A stretch of DNA of 64,000 bases from Anaerolineae bacterium (lineage in GTDB: Bacteria > Chloroflexota > Anaerolineae > 4572-78 > J111), in NCBI GenBank assembly GCA_023382535.1, contig JAHDWA010000008.1, forward strand, positions 1 through 64,000, written 5' to 3'. Position numbers and translations under genes: made by a program. Below are positions 7,350 to 14,041 of this stretch, piece by piece; positions within the stretch are counted from its first letter, which is position 1; each line of letters begins with the position of its first letter. Below the pieces are notes generated by a model. It made no database searches. It was given only the letters and a program-made list of their open reading frames with translations, and had not been told where the DNA came from.

Positions 7350-7433
7350 CCTTAAAATTGACCGAATACCCCCTTATTATAAGGGATTAGTCCGGTAATG
7401 TCAACGGATATTTAGGGATTAAACCTTAAAATT
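7350..7433. repeat. Direct repeat CCTTAAAATT flanking the leftward promoter
   Basis: CCTTAAAATT occurs at 7350-7359 and 7424-7433, about 74 bp apart, and both copies are followed by a CGG/CCG-like triplet. The two copies bracket the consensus promoter, as expected of paired repressor sites that could loop DNA. Confidence 0.5.
7371..7404 (-). promoter_or_regulatory. Consensus leftward promoter overlapping a palindrome
   Basis: On the minus strand TTGACA (7404-7399), exactly 17 nt, and TATAAT (7381-7376) match the sigma70 consensus at all 12 positions. The -10 is embedded in the palindrome CCCTTAT-T-ATAAGGG (7371-7385). AGGGATTA occurs at 7382-7389 and again near 7414-7421. It drives the leftward element genes starting at 7340 and is probably tightly repressed. 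Confidence 0.8.
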
Positions 7434-7465
7434 TCGGAAATAGTCCGAATGAGCGGGCAAATAAA

Positions 7466-7491
7466 AAGGGCCGCAGGCAAATGCGGCCCTT
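7466..7491 (-). terminator. Intrinsic terminator of the gene at 7512-8255
   Basis: AAGGGCCGCA (7466-7475) pairs with TGCGGCCCTT (7482-7491) around a 6-nt loop. On the minus strand the stem is followed by TTTTTATTT. It separates the lipoprotein-like gene from the leftward promoter. Confidence 0.85.
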
Positions 7492-7511
7492 AATTACCCC
7501 AAAAATATATG

Positions 7512-8255
7512 CTATTCTCTCGTCCAGATTCCGGCCATATCGCCCATCTCCAAGTGCCTGACTACGCTGCCCGATAGCCGGTAAGTCACTCCGCCAAAGG
7601 TGGCCTCCCTGAAAGCGATCTCGTCTTGAATCTCCGGCAGTGTGGCTTCGACCCACTGCCTGGCCGCGACCGGCTCCGAGCCGGCATAGGGCAGCGTGGC
7701 GACAAAGCCCAAGAAAGGCGCCGCGATGGCCGCGTCGGGAAAGTAGACTTTGGCCGAGACATAATCCACCGTCGCCAGCCGGCGGGCATAGGCGTCCGCA
7801 GTCATCCTGATCCCGCCCGTGCTGCCCTGGCAGGACCAGACAAAGTAGGTCAGGTCAAATAGTTCCCGCTCCTCGGCCCCGGTACAGGTAAAGCCTTTAT
7901 CTTTTAGATTCAAGGTTAGATCAGGGGGTCCTAGCTCCGGCAGAGCAGCGGTGGGTAGTGGTGTTGGCGGCGTGGTCGGTGTGCCCGTTGGCTCAGGCGT
8001 GCCCGTTGCCGTAGGCACAGCGGTCTCTGTAGGCGTCGGTGGTAAAGGTGTTGGGGTCCGGGTCAGGGTAGGGGTGTAGGTGGGCAGCAGACCGACCTTG
8101 CGAACTCCGACATCGGCCACGGCCAGCAGGAAGACTCCGGCGCAGCACACAACTACAATAGCGGCTGCTGCGGCAATTATGTACCATAGCCATGGCTTTT
8201 TCTTGGGTGGGGCTGTTTTTGGCTTGAGGGGTTTCAGAGGCTTAGCGGCGGACAC
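7512..8255 (-). CDS. Membrane-anchored extracytoplasmic protein with Thr/Pro linker
   Basis: GTG start at 8255 with AGGAGGT 6 nt upstream; 247 residues. A basic N-tail is followed by one membrane helix (about 23-48), a Thr/Pro-rich linker (about 58-105) and an exported domain with a Cys pair (FTCTG and VWSCQG) that may form a disulfide. Thr/Pro linkers of this kind are common in Chloroflexota surface proteins. It has its own promoter (8292-8320) with an operator and its own terminator, so it is a single-gene unit. The domain is not recognised; it may sense or exclude at the surface. Confidence 0.75.
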   Translation of the reverse strand: MSAAKPLKPLKPKTAPPKKKPWLWYIIAAAAAIVVVCCAGVFLLAVADVGVRKVGLLPTYTPTLTRTPTPLPPTPTETAVPTATGTPEPTGTPTTPPTPLPTAALPELGPPDLTLNLKDKGFTCTGAEERELFDLTYFVWSCQGSTGGIRMTADAYARRLATVDYVSAKVYFPDAAIAAPFLGFVATLPYAGSEPVAARQWVEATLPEIQDEIAFREATFGGVTYRLSGSVVRHLEMGDMAGIWTRE

Positions 8256-8291
8256 GAGACACCTCCTGTAGATGAGAGCCGGTTTAGACCC

Positions 8292-8329
8292 AGTATAGCC
8301 GAAAATTACTGATTTGTAAACGAGCGTTT
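8292..8329 (-). promoter_or_regulatory. Promoter with overlapping operator AAACGAGCGTTT
   Basis: On the minus strand TTTACA (8320-8315), 17 nt and TATACT (8297-8292) precede the gene at 8255. The palindrome AAACGAGCGTTT (8318-8329) overlaps the -35 box, a classic repressor position, and matches the site at 167-178. Confidence 0.65.
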
Positions 8330-8381
8330 TGACATCGCCTTAAAAAATCGGTACTTTTCCGGCAATTTTGGTAACTACCCC

Positions 8382-8431
8382 TTGACACCTTGATGGAAGT
8401 TAGCTTATAATAGCCTTAACCTCGTTGAGGT
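8382..8431 (+). promoter_or_regulatory. Promoter and operator of the Cro/C1-type regulator
   Basis: TTGACA (8382-8387), 18 nt and TATAAT (8406-8411) form a strong promoter. ACCTC-GTT-GAGGT (8419-8431, extendable to TTA..TAA) lies at the start site, where an autorepressor would bind. Confidence 0.75.
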
Positions 8432-8460
8432 AATTTAACAGAAAGGAGGCAAGTAATCCG

Positions 8461-8706
8461 GTGATCAAGAGCGAGTTGCTCGAAGTATGGCAGCAGAGAG
8501 AGCGAGAGCTGGGCCGTGATATTTCAGTCAAAGAGGTTGCCGATGCAACCAATCTGGACTGGGATGCAATCAACAACCTTAAGTACGGAAAGACTGGCCG
8601 GTTCGACTCTCACGTGATTGGAAAAATCTGCCAATTCTTCGGTATACCCGAAGGGCAGCCCGTTCCATTTCTGAAGGTTTACTACTCAGAAGGGGAGCCA
8701 GTCTAA
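8461..8706 (+). CDS. Cro/C1-type helix-turn-helix regulator
   Basis: GTG start at 8461 with AAAGGAGG 11 nt upstream; 81 residues. The sequence DISVKEVADATNLDWDAINNLKYGKTGRF at about 20-48 is a small XRE-family HTH with scaffold and recognition helices. A short tail contains FFGIPEG, typical of these regulators. It is the only rightward gene of the element and is divergent from the leftward train. It is therefore the likely immunity or maintenance repressor acting on the palindromes at 8419, 8318 or 7371. Which site it binds is not shown by sequence. Confidence 0.85.
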   Translation: MIKSELLEVWQQRERELGRDISVKEVADATNLDWDAINNLKYGKTGRFDSHVIGKICQFFGIPEGQPVPFLKVYYSEGEPV

Positions 8707-8751
8707 ACACAAAAACGGCCCCAGGTCAATGGAACCGTTTTTGTGTTTTTT
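8707..8751 (+). terminator. Intrinsic terminator of the regulator gene
   Basis: ACACAAAAACGG (8707-8718) pairs with CCGTTTTTGTGT (8735-8746), followed by a T run to 8751. It begins right after the stop codon. Confidence 0.9.
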
Positions 8752-8833
8752 CGTCCCATTGGATTACTTGCATCCTCAGAGACTCGCCTCCACCCGGCCC
8801 CGCCGCCAAGCAAGCGCCGGGAGAAGGCCAACC

Positions 8834-8852
8834 AAAAACCGCAAAGATGCGG
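8834..8852 (-). terminator. Small intrinsic terminator after the membrane-protein relic
   Basis: CCGCA (8839-8843) pairs with TGCGG (8848-8852) and on the minus strand is followed by TTTTT. It lies just past the end of the frame closing at 8878. Confidence 0.5.
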
Positions 8853-8877
8853 ATTGATCGCTAGTTTACCTTCAAGG

Positions 8878-9141
8878 TCAATCCCCTGAACGTTTCAGCA
8901 GACTTCTGGTCATGAGCGGCGTTCCGGCCACGCCAAAAGCGAGGGCTACTCGCCACCAGGTGGCCTTGGACAAAACGAATCGCAGTGCAGCCAGGACCAG
9001 GGCTACTCCCGCGACAACTGTTTCAGCAGTATGCTTGTCGGTAAAGCGCCGGCCTGCCGGAGTGCTGAGGAGCAGGGCATAGGCTGAAGCCGCAGCCGCA
9101 AGGAGCGTATAAGCTTCTGTATCCCCTTTAGGGGGGATAAA
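8878..9141 (-). pseudogene. Relic of a small hydrophobic protein, no start codon
   Basis: The minus strand is open from a stop at 9142-9144 to TGA at 8878-8880. It reads as a plausible two-helix membrane protein (AYTLLAAAASAYALLLSTPAG, then TVVAGVALVLAALRFVL). No ATG, GTG or TTG exists before the first membrane segment, so the 5' end is probably lost. Another frame over the same DNA has an ATG at 9242, but its product looks random. The relic lies between the regulator and the tRNA scar, fitting erosion at an element boundary. Confidence 0.4.
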
Positions 9142-9317
9142 TTACGGGTTCGTTTCTGGATGTGTCCACAACTGGTCAGGTGCCAAGACTTGCCGACTTG
9201 TAAGAAGAGAAACAAAAAAACGCCAATTAAGACGCTAGGCACAACTGGCTATTCAATTTTGGTTAATGGGAATTAAATAGAGATGACGGATTCTCCGCCA
9301 ATTGGTGATGCGTAGCG

Positions 9318-9360
9318 ACTCATTAAGAGTCAGTTGCTCTGCCAGTTGAGCTAGAGGCCC
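9318..9360 (-). pseudogene. 5' half of tRNA-Lys(CTT), 3' half missing
   Basis: Minus-strand bases from 9360 give acceptor GGGCCTC, TA, D arm GCTC-AACTGGCA-GAGC, anticodon stem ACTGA and loop CTCTTAA (anticodon CTT). The 3' stem strand TGAGT has one mismatch. No T arm (GTTCGA) and no GAGGCCC acceptor strand follow. A promoter is intact upstream. The break lies just 3' of the anticodon loop at GACTC-ATTAA-GAGTC (9317-9331), a typical tyrosine-recombinase core layout. This marks the probable right end of the element. Confidence 0.65.
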
Positions 9361-9367
9361 ACGCGAC

Positions 9368-9395
9368 ATTATACGGAGTCTCATTTTTTTGGCAA
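9368..9395 (-). promoter_or_regulatory. Promoter of the truncated tRNA-Lys gene
   Basis: On the minus strand TTGCCA (9395-9390), 16 nt and TATAAT (9373-9368) end 7 nt before the first tRNA base, the usual spacing for a tRNA gene. Its good state suggests the truncation is recent. Confidence 0.65.
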
Positions 9396-9412
9396 GTCGG
9401 ATGGGCAGGTTT

Positions 9413-9793
9413 CTAGGGGCTGGCCGGGCCGGTCAGCCAGATGAGCAGGCGAGGTCCCAGGATCAATAAGCCCACCGTTACCGCCGTGATGGCGGCAATC
9501 AAAACCGCCCCGGCAGCCACATCTTTGACGATTTTGACCTGAGGGTCGAAGTCGGCAGTGGCATAATCCATAGCTGCTTCGGCCACCGTATTTAACATTT
9601 CAGTGGCCCACACAAAACCGGTCGTCAGGGCGATGATGGCCCATTCGGTCAGAGTCAGGTTAAGGGCCAGGCCCAGCACAACAATAAAGCCGGCAATCCC
9701 CACATGAATTTGGGCGTTGCGCTGCGTTTTAAGGGTATACCAGATACCGGCAAAGGCGTAACGAAAGCTCTCAATCCGATTAATCTTGCGCAC
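9413..9793 (-). CDS. dgkA: Diacylglycerol/undecaprenol kinase
   Basis: The 126-residue protein has the DgkA layout: an amphipathic N-terminus (RIESFRYAFAGIWYTLKTQRNAQIH) and three membrane helices. The signature EMLNTVAEAAMD (about 64-75) carries the catalytic Glu, and VKDVAAGAVLIAA follows. Gram-positive-type members phosphorylate undecaprenol to recycle the wall lipid carrier. GTG start at 9793. It is last in the run yqeY, pgpH-like, ybeY, dgkA, and the ybeY-dgkA neighbourhood is conserved in many bacteria. Confidence 0.92.
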   Translation of the reverse strand: MRKINRIESFRYAFAGIWYTLKTQRNAQIHVGIAGFIVVLGLALNLTLTEWAIIALTTGFVWATEMLNTVAEAAMDYATADFDPQVKIVKDVAAGAVLIAAITAVTVGLLILGPRLLIWLTGPASP

Positions 9794-9814
9794 GGGGAAA
9801 CCCTAAAGCAGTGT

Positions 9815-10309
9815 TTAATTTTCAGTGGGTTGCACGTGAGCCAGACCCAGGTGAGCCATCACCTGCTGTTGGATGGCCCACATGGCTTGTTTGTGGTCGG
9901 GTGTGTCATGATCAAAGCCGAGCAGGTGCAGGAAGCCATGCACGGCTAGTAAGATGATCTCCTCCGACGGCATGTGCCCTCCAGCCAGGGCCTGGACCTC
10001 GGCGACGGGATAGGCAATAATGATATCTCCCAGGTGACCGGCGGCTGCTTCGTCTAATTCTGGGAAATCAGGATCAGGTGTATTTTCAAACGATAATACA
10101 TCAGTGGGTGCATCCATGCCCCGGTACTGAGCGTTAAGCTGCTGAACCACCTCATTATCGGTCACGACGACTGTCACCGAGTTGGCGGTGACTCCATCTG
10201 AGTCAGCAGTTTTGTTGAACTGATCAAGGGTAAAGCGCAACGCCTGCTCAATTCGATCAGGTTCAACGTGAGGTTGAAACGGTTCGTCTATTTGAAAGAT
10301 AATATCCAT
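9815..10309 (-). CDS. ybeY: Endoribonuclease YbeY (rRNA maturation)
   Basis: The 164-residue protein has the H3xH5xH zinc site HGFLHLLGFDHD near residue 124 and the upstream motif MDAPTDVLSFE. YbeY matures the 16S rRNA 3' end and takes part in ribosome quality control. It lies 9 nt after the 7TM-HD gene, as in many genomes where the HD gene (pgpH), ybeY and dgkA cluster. Confidence 0.95.
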   Translation of the reverse strand: MDIIFQIDEPFQPHVEPDRIEQALRFTLDQFNKTADSDGVTANSVTVVVTDNEVVQQLNAQYRGMDAPTDVLSFENTPDPDFPELDEAAAGHLGDIIIAYPVAEVQALAGGHMPSEEIILLAVHGFLHLLGFDHDTPDHKQAMWAIQQQVMAHLGLAHVQPTEN

Positions 10310-10318
10310 GAACTATGC

Positions 10319-12550
10319 CTACTCCCGGCGAATCAAGGTAGCCGGACGAGGCCCTGGCTCAAGCCCCAGACCTGCATGAGGACGGGCTGAAGGCGCAGGC
10401 GTTGAGACAGCAGAAGACTCGGAGGCGCTGCTTTCCTTACTCGCCGCCGGGGCCTGAAGCGCAATTGGTTCCGGGTATTTGATCCGGGGATGATGAACGC
10501 CTTGCAGAATGTCCACAAAGGCAGTCCGAATTTGAAACAAATCGGCGACAGTCAGCTCACATTCGTCGAGTTGGCCGGTGTTAAGTTTATCGGCAATGAC
10601 TTTTTGCACGATTTCGTCAATTTCTTCGGCGGAGCCGGGTTTTAAGGCGCGCACCGTGGATTCCGACACATCGGCTAACATGAGGATGCCATTCTCTTTA
10701 GTTTGGGGCTTTGGCCCTGGGTAGAGAAAGTCAGTTGGGTCCACTTGCAGCTCTTTTTCTTTGGCTACTTCGACGGCTTGATAGTAGAAATACTTGACCA
10801 GGCTGGTACCATGATGTTGGGCAATGCCATCTTTGAGAACCTGAGGCAGGCGAAATTTTTGGGCCAAATCCAGCCCATCTTTGACGTGGCTGATAATAAT
10901 TTGGGCGCTGATTTGGGGGTCGAGCTTTTCGTGAACGTTGATGCCTTCAGGCTGATTCTCAATAAAAAAGTAGGGTCGCTGCATTTTGCCTACATCATGA
11001 TAGTAGGCCATCACCCGTACCAGCAGCGCGTCCGCTCCAATCCGCTCTGCTGCCTGCTCGCCCAAATTGCTGACCATAAGGCTGTGATGGTAGGTACCGG
11101 GGGCTTTGAGCAGCAGTTGGCGCAGCAACGGATGGGTCGGGCGGCCCAGATCTAAAAGCTGGATTGAAGTGGTAAATCCGGCCAAGTTGCCAATGACGGA
11201 AAGGCCGACCGCAGCCAAACCGGCAGAAAAGATACCGTTGAGCAGTCCAATGAGGAGCAAAATGCCCAGGCCGATGAAGTCGGTGGAGCGGGACAGGTTA
11301 AGGGCAAAAATGACGGCCACGTTGACAATTCCCACGTAAACGCCAGCCCATAATAAAGCATTCACCCGCTGATCTTTGCCAATCGCCAAAGCCCCGGTCC
11401 AGCCGCTCAGAATCAAGTAAATCACAATGGCCTGCGGTGCGTCGGTGGCAATGTAGCCGGCCAGGAGGGCCAGGACAGTGGTCAAAATAAAGACCAGGCG
11501 CGTCTCGATGAGCACCACGATCATCATAGTCAAGGCGGCAATGGGGTAGAAATAGGCAATGATGCCCCGATCCGGAATCATAAATTTGGCGATGGCAATA
11601 TAGGCCAGCATCAGAAAAGCCAGCAGCATGAGCCGCTTATCATTGGCCAAAATCCGGGGAGCATACCGAACCAGGTAGAAGCTGATCACCGTAGTGGTCA
11701 ACAAAAAGAGCAGCGCCGGGGCGACAAAATTTTCCAGCCAGCTAAATTCCGGCTGCGTTAAGTTCAAGGCTTGCAGCGCCTCTAACTCTCTCGGGCCAAC
11801 AATCCGCCCGGCTGAGATGATCAACTCGTTTTGCTCAACCGTTACTTGAACGGGTTGGACAGTATTGGCCGCGGTCTGGCGTTCAGCCTCGGTGCGCTCT
11901 TCGTCGGGAAAGGTATTGGGCTTTATTAAATCTTCGGTCAGGGCGACGATCACCGTGGACTGGGGGTCCGGCGTGTCCAGCGCTACCCGGGTCGGTAGTT
12001 GGCGGCGGGTCGAGGCCACCTGGGTTTCTCGAATCTCGGCCCGCATAGCCCCATCCAGAATAACCAGAGCTTCCTCGCGTGTCTCAGCCCAGGCTGTCTC
12101 ATTCATGATGAGAACTTGATCCACCACCAGGTCCGAGAGGGTCAAATCTGGAATAGCCGCAACCCATTCCGATTTCTCGGCCAGCGAGCCGTAGGAGTCA
12201 GCCCGCACTGACTCCAGGTAATCAAATATCTTGTGCAGCCGGTCTACCTGCTGGCGGGCCACTTTTGGATCGGGTGGGCTGTAGATTGTTGAAACTGCGC
12301 TGCGAGCGCGATCACGGGCTGCTTCGGTTTCGATGGTGCTGGTGTAGACAAGTTGGCGCGGCGCCACCACATCCTGGGGAGCTACATCGCCCAGTTTTAA
12401 GTTGACGACATCGGTGGGCGTAATCCGGTAAATCAGGATAAGCGTACCGGCGCTGGCAAAAATGAGCGCAATCAAAAGGGCGCGCAGCACCCGGCGCAGC
12501 GGAGTTGACTTCAGCCCCCGGTTCCCGGTTTGCCCAGTTCGTTGTAGCAT
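10319..12550 (-). CDS. pgpH: 7TM-HDED/HD-domain phosphodiesterase (PgpH-like, c-di-AMP type)
   Basis: The 743-residue protein has an N-terminal membrane helix (about 24-44), a large extracytoplasmic 7TMR-HDED domain (about 55-270), seven membrane helices (about 275-480) and a cytoplasmic HD domain. YHHSLMVSNL near 500 and AYYHDVGKM near 527 carry the metal His and Asp residues. In Listeria, PgpH of this architecture degrades c-di-AMP. The C-terminus adds a Ser/Ala/Pro-rich tail (about 690-743). It is upstream of ybeY and dgkA. Confidence 0.88.
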   Translation of the reverse strand: MLQRTGQTGNRGLKSTPLRRVLRALLIALIFASAGTLILIYRITPTDVVNLKLGDVAPQDVVAPRQLVYTSTIETEAARDRARSAVSTIYSPPDPKVARQQVDRLHKIFDYLESVRADSYGSLAEKSEWVAAIPDLTLSDLVVDQVLIMNETAWAETREEALVILDGAMRAEIRETQVASTRRQLPTRVALDTPDPQSTVIVALTEDLIKPNTFPDEERTEAERQTAANTVQPVQVTVEQNELIISAGRIVGPRELEALQALNLTQPEFSWLENFVAPALLFLLTTTVISFYLVRYAPRILANDKRLMLLAFLMLAYIAIAKFMIPDRGIIAYFYPIAALTMMIVVLIETRLVFILTTVLALLAGYIATDAPQAIVIYLILSGWTGALAIGKDQRVNALLWAGVYVGIVNVAVIFALNLSRSTDFIGLGILLLIGLLNGIFSAGLAAVGLSVIGNLAGFTTSIQLLDLGRPTHPLLRQLLLKAPGTYHHSLMVSNLGEQAAERIGADALLVRVMAYYHDVGKMQRPYFFIENQPEGINVHEKLDPQISAQIIISHVKDGLDLAQKFRLPQVLKDGIAQHHGTSLVKYFYYQAVEVAKEKELQVDPTDFLYPGPKPQTKENGILMLADVSESTVRALKPGSAEEIDEIVQKVIADKLNTGQLDECELTVADLFQIRTAFVDILQGVHHPRIKYPEPIALQAPAASKESSASESSAVSTPAPSARPHAGLGLEPGPRPATLIRRE

Positions 12551-12571
12551 ACCTGGTTCCCGTTAGACGGC

Positions 12572-13015
12572 TCAGGCGAGGAGCCGGCGGACTACCTGGT
12601 TAATTAGGGTGCCGTCGGCCTGGCCTTTAAGTTCGGCCATCAAGTGTTTCATGACCTGGCCCGTGCCTTTGGCATCCGTCACCCCCAAGTGAGCGATGAC
12701 AGCCCTGGCTTTGGCCTCGATCTCAGCTTCAGACAATTGGGCCGGGAGATATTGCTCCAACACAGCCAATTCAGCCGCCTCTTTGTCAATCAGGTCAGCC
12801 CGGTGGCCCTTTTCAAACTCGGTAATAGAGTCACGCCGCTGTTTGGCCTGCTGCCGGATGACCCCCAGAACGCCCTCATCGTCCAGTTCATGCCCGGCTT
12901 GAATTTCAGCATATTTAATGGCTGATTTCACAGAGCGCAGTGTTTCGGTGCGGAGCTTGTCGCCGCCTTTCATCGCGCTCTTTAAATTTTCGTTGAGTTG
13001 GTCTTTGAGACTCAT
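12572..13015 (-). CDS. yqeY: GatB/YqeY domain protein
   Basis: The 147-residue protein matches YqeY: MSLKDQLNENLKSAMKGGDK at the N-terminus, AKQRRDSITEFEKGHRADL near 75 and a helical tail containing QVMKHLMAELKGQADG. The fold resembles the tail of the GatB amidotransferase subunit, which binds tRNA; the role of the stand-alone form is unclear. It lies 21 nt upstream of the HD gene, and a palindromic repeat (13050-13106) separates it from the HIT gene. Confidence 0.9.
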   Translation of the reverse strand: MSLKDQLNENLKSAMKGGDKLRTETLRSVKSAIKYAEIQAGHELDDEGVLGVIRQQAKQRRDSITEFEKGHRADLIDKEAAELAVLEQYLPAQLSEAEIEAKARAVIAHLGVTDAKGTGQVMKHLMAELKGQADGTLINQVVRRLLA

Positions 13016-13049
13016 GGTTTGTTCCCATCTATAGAAAATAATTGGCAGC

Positions 13050-13106
13050 TACTCAGGGGACTGGCACTTTCGCTTTTATCCAATTGAAGTGCCACTCCCC
13101 TGGTAG
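13050..13106. repeat. Dispersed palindrome, copy A (CAGGGGACTGGCACTT)
   Basis: ACTCAGGGGACTGGCACTT (13050-13068) faces AAGTGCCACTCCCCTG (13087-13102) across 18 nt. Related copies lie at 19461-19556 and 36405-36453, all intergenic. It resembles a REP or MITE-like element. Confidence 0.75.
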
Positions 13107-13120
13107 GTCTATAATCACAA

Positions 13121-13468
13121 TTATCCTGGCGGCCAGGTTAGCCGTCGCCCGCCCAGCAGATGCAGGTGCAGGTGAAAAACTGACTGACCGCCGTTAGGGC
13201 CGGTATTCGTTACCAGGCGGTACCCACTTTCCGCGATGCCCTCCTGCTCAGCCAACTTGGCTGCGGTCAGGACAAGCTGGCCTAAAAGATCACGGTCTTC
13301 AGCCGCTGCTTCATTGAGCGAGACAATGTGTTTGTTTGGAATAACCAGCACGTGCAGAGGCGCTTGCGGGTTAATATCCCTGAAAGCTGTAACATGCTCG
13401 TCCTGATACAACGGCGGGCCGCCGATTTTCCCGGCGACAATTTTGCAGAAGATACAATTTTGGCTCAC
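13121..13468 (-). CDS. HIT-family nucleotide hydrolase/transferase (HinT-like)
   Basis: The 115-residue protein starts with CIFCKIVAGKI (zinc-type CxxC present) and ends with the histidine triad SVFHLHLHLLGGR (His-x-His-x-His). HinT-type enzymes cleave AMP-lysine and other phosphoramidates. GTG start at 13468 with GAGG upstream. The sequence ends soon after the triad, normal for the family. Confidence 0.93.
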   Translation of the reverse strand: MSQNCIFCKIVAGKIGGPPLYQDEHVTAFRDINPQAPLHVLVIPNKHIVSLNEAAAEDRDLLGQLVLTAAKLAEQEGIAESGYRLVTNTGPNGGQSVFHLHLHLLGGRRLTWPPG

Positions 13469-13542
13469 AATTTTTCCTCGTAAAAATGATGCGAGATACG
13501 GAAGACAATTTAGTAGCTCCGCTTCGCCTCCACCCTGTTCCT

Positions 13543-14040
13543 TCAGTGGCTCTGCTGCGCTCGTGGGTCGTCCTTCAGCAATTCTAACGCATGAGGCAGC
13601 GCCGGCAAAATAGTTTCCAGATTTTCACGCGCTGCTTTAGGACTGCCCGGCAAATTGACTACTAAGGTCCGGCCCCGGATGCCGGCAACCATTCGCGACA
13701 GCATCGCGTGGGGCGTAATGGCCAGGCTGTCGCGCAGCATAGCATAAACTAAGCCGGGCGCTTCTTTTTGAATAACCTGCCGCGTCGCCTCCGGGGTAAC
13801 ATCGCGCGGGGCAAAGCCGGTGCCGCCGGTTGTTAATATTAAATCCAGCCCGTGGCGGTCAACCCACTCCAGCAAGGTCTCTTTGATCTGCTCGATTTCA
13901 TCCGGGACAACGGCCATCTGCTCCACTACCGCCGTAAGTCGCTCGGTGACAAGTTGGCGAATCACCGGCCCGCTTTTGTCTTTATAAACTCCGGCGATGC
14001 TGCGGTCGCTGACGGTCAAAATACCAACCCTTGGCTGCAC
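13543..14040 (-). CDS. mogA: Molybdopterin adenylyltransferase (MogA/MoaB family)
   Basis: The GTG at 14040 (MQPRVGILTVSDRSIAG) is chosen because family homology starts there; the frame open to 14229 overlaps the upstream gene. The product is 165 residues, with LTTGGTGFAPRDVTPEAT near 80 for MPT binding and NLPGSPKA near 135. It adenylylates molybdopterin before metal insertion. The start is 2 nt after the PHP gene stop, so the two are co-transcribed, although no other molybdenum-cofactor gene is nearby. Confidence 0.88.
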   Translation of the reverse strand: MQPRVGILTVSDRSIAGVYKDKSGPVIRQLVTERLTAVVEQMAVVPDEIEQIKETLLEWVDRHGLDLILTTGGTGFAPRDVTPEATRQVIQKEAPGLVYAMLRDSLAITPHAMLSRMVAGIRGRTLVVNLPGSPKAARENLETILPALPHALELLKDDPRAQQSH

Positions 14041-14041
14041 C

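Noticed and set aside
9003..9242. 79-codon minus-strand frame with an ATG
   Set aside because: Its product looks random, while the overlapping frame encodes plausible membrane helices; the start lies in the scar region.
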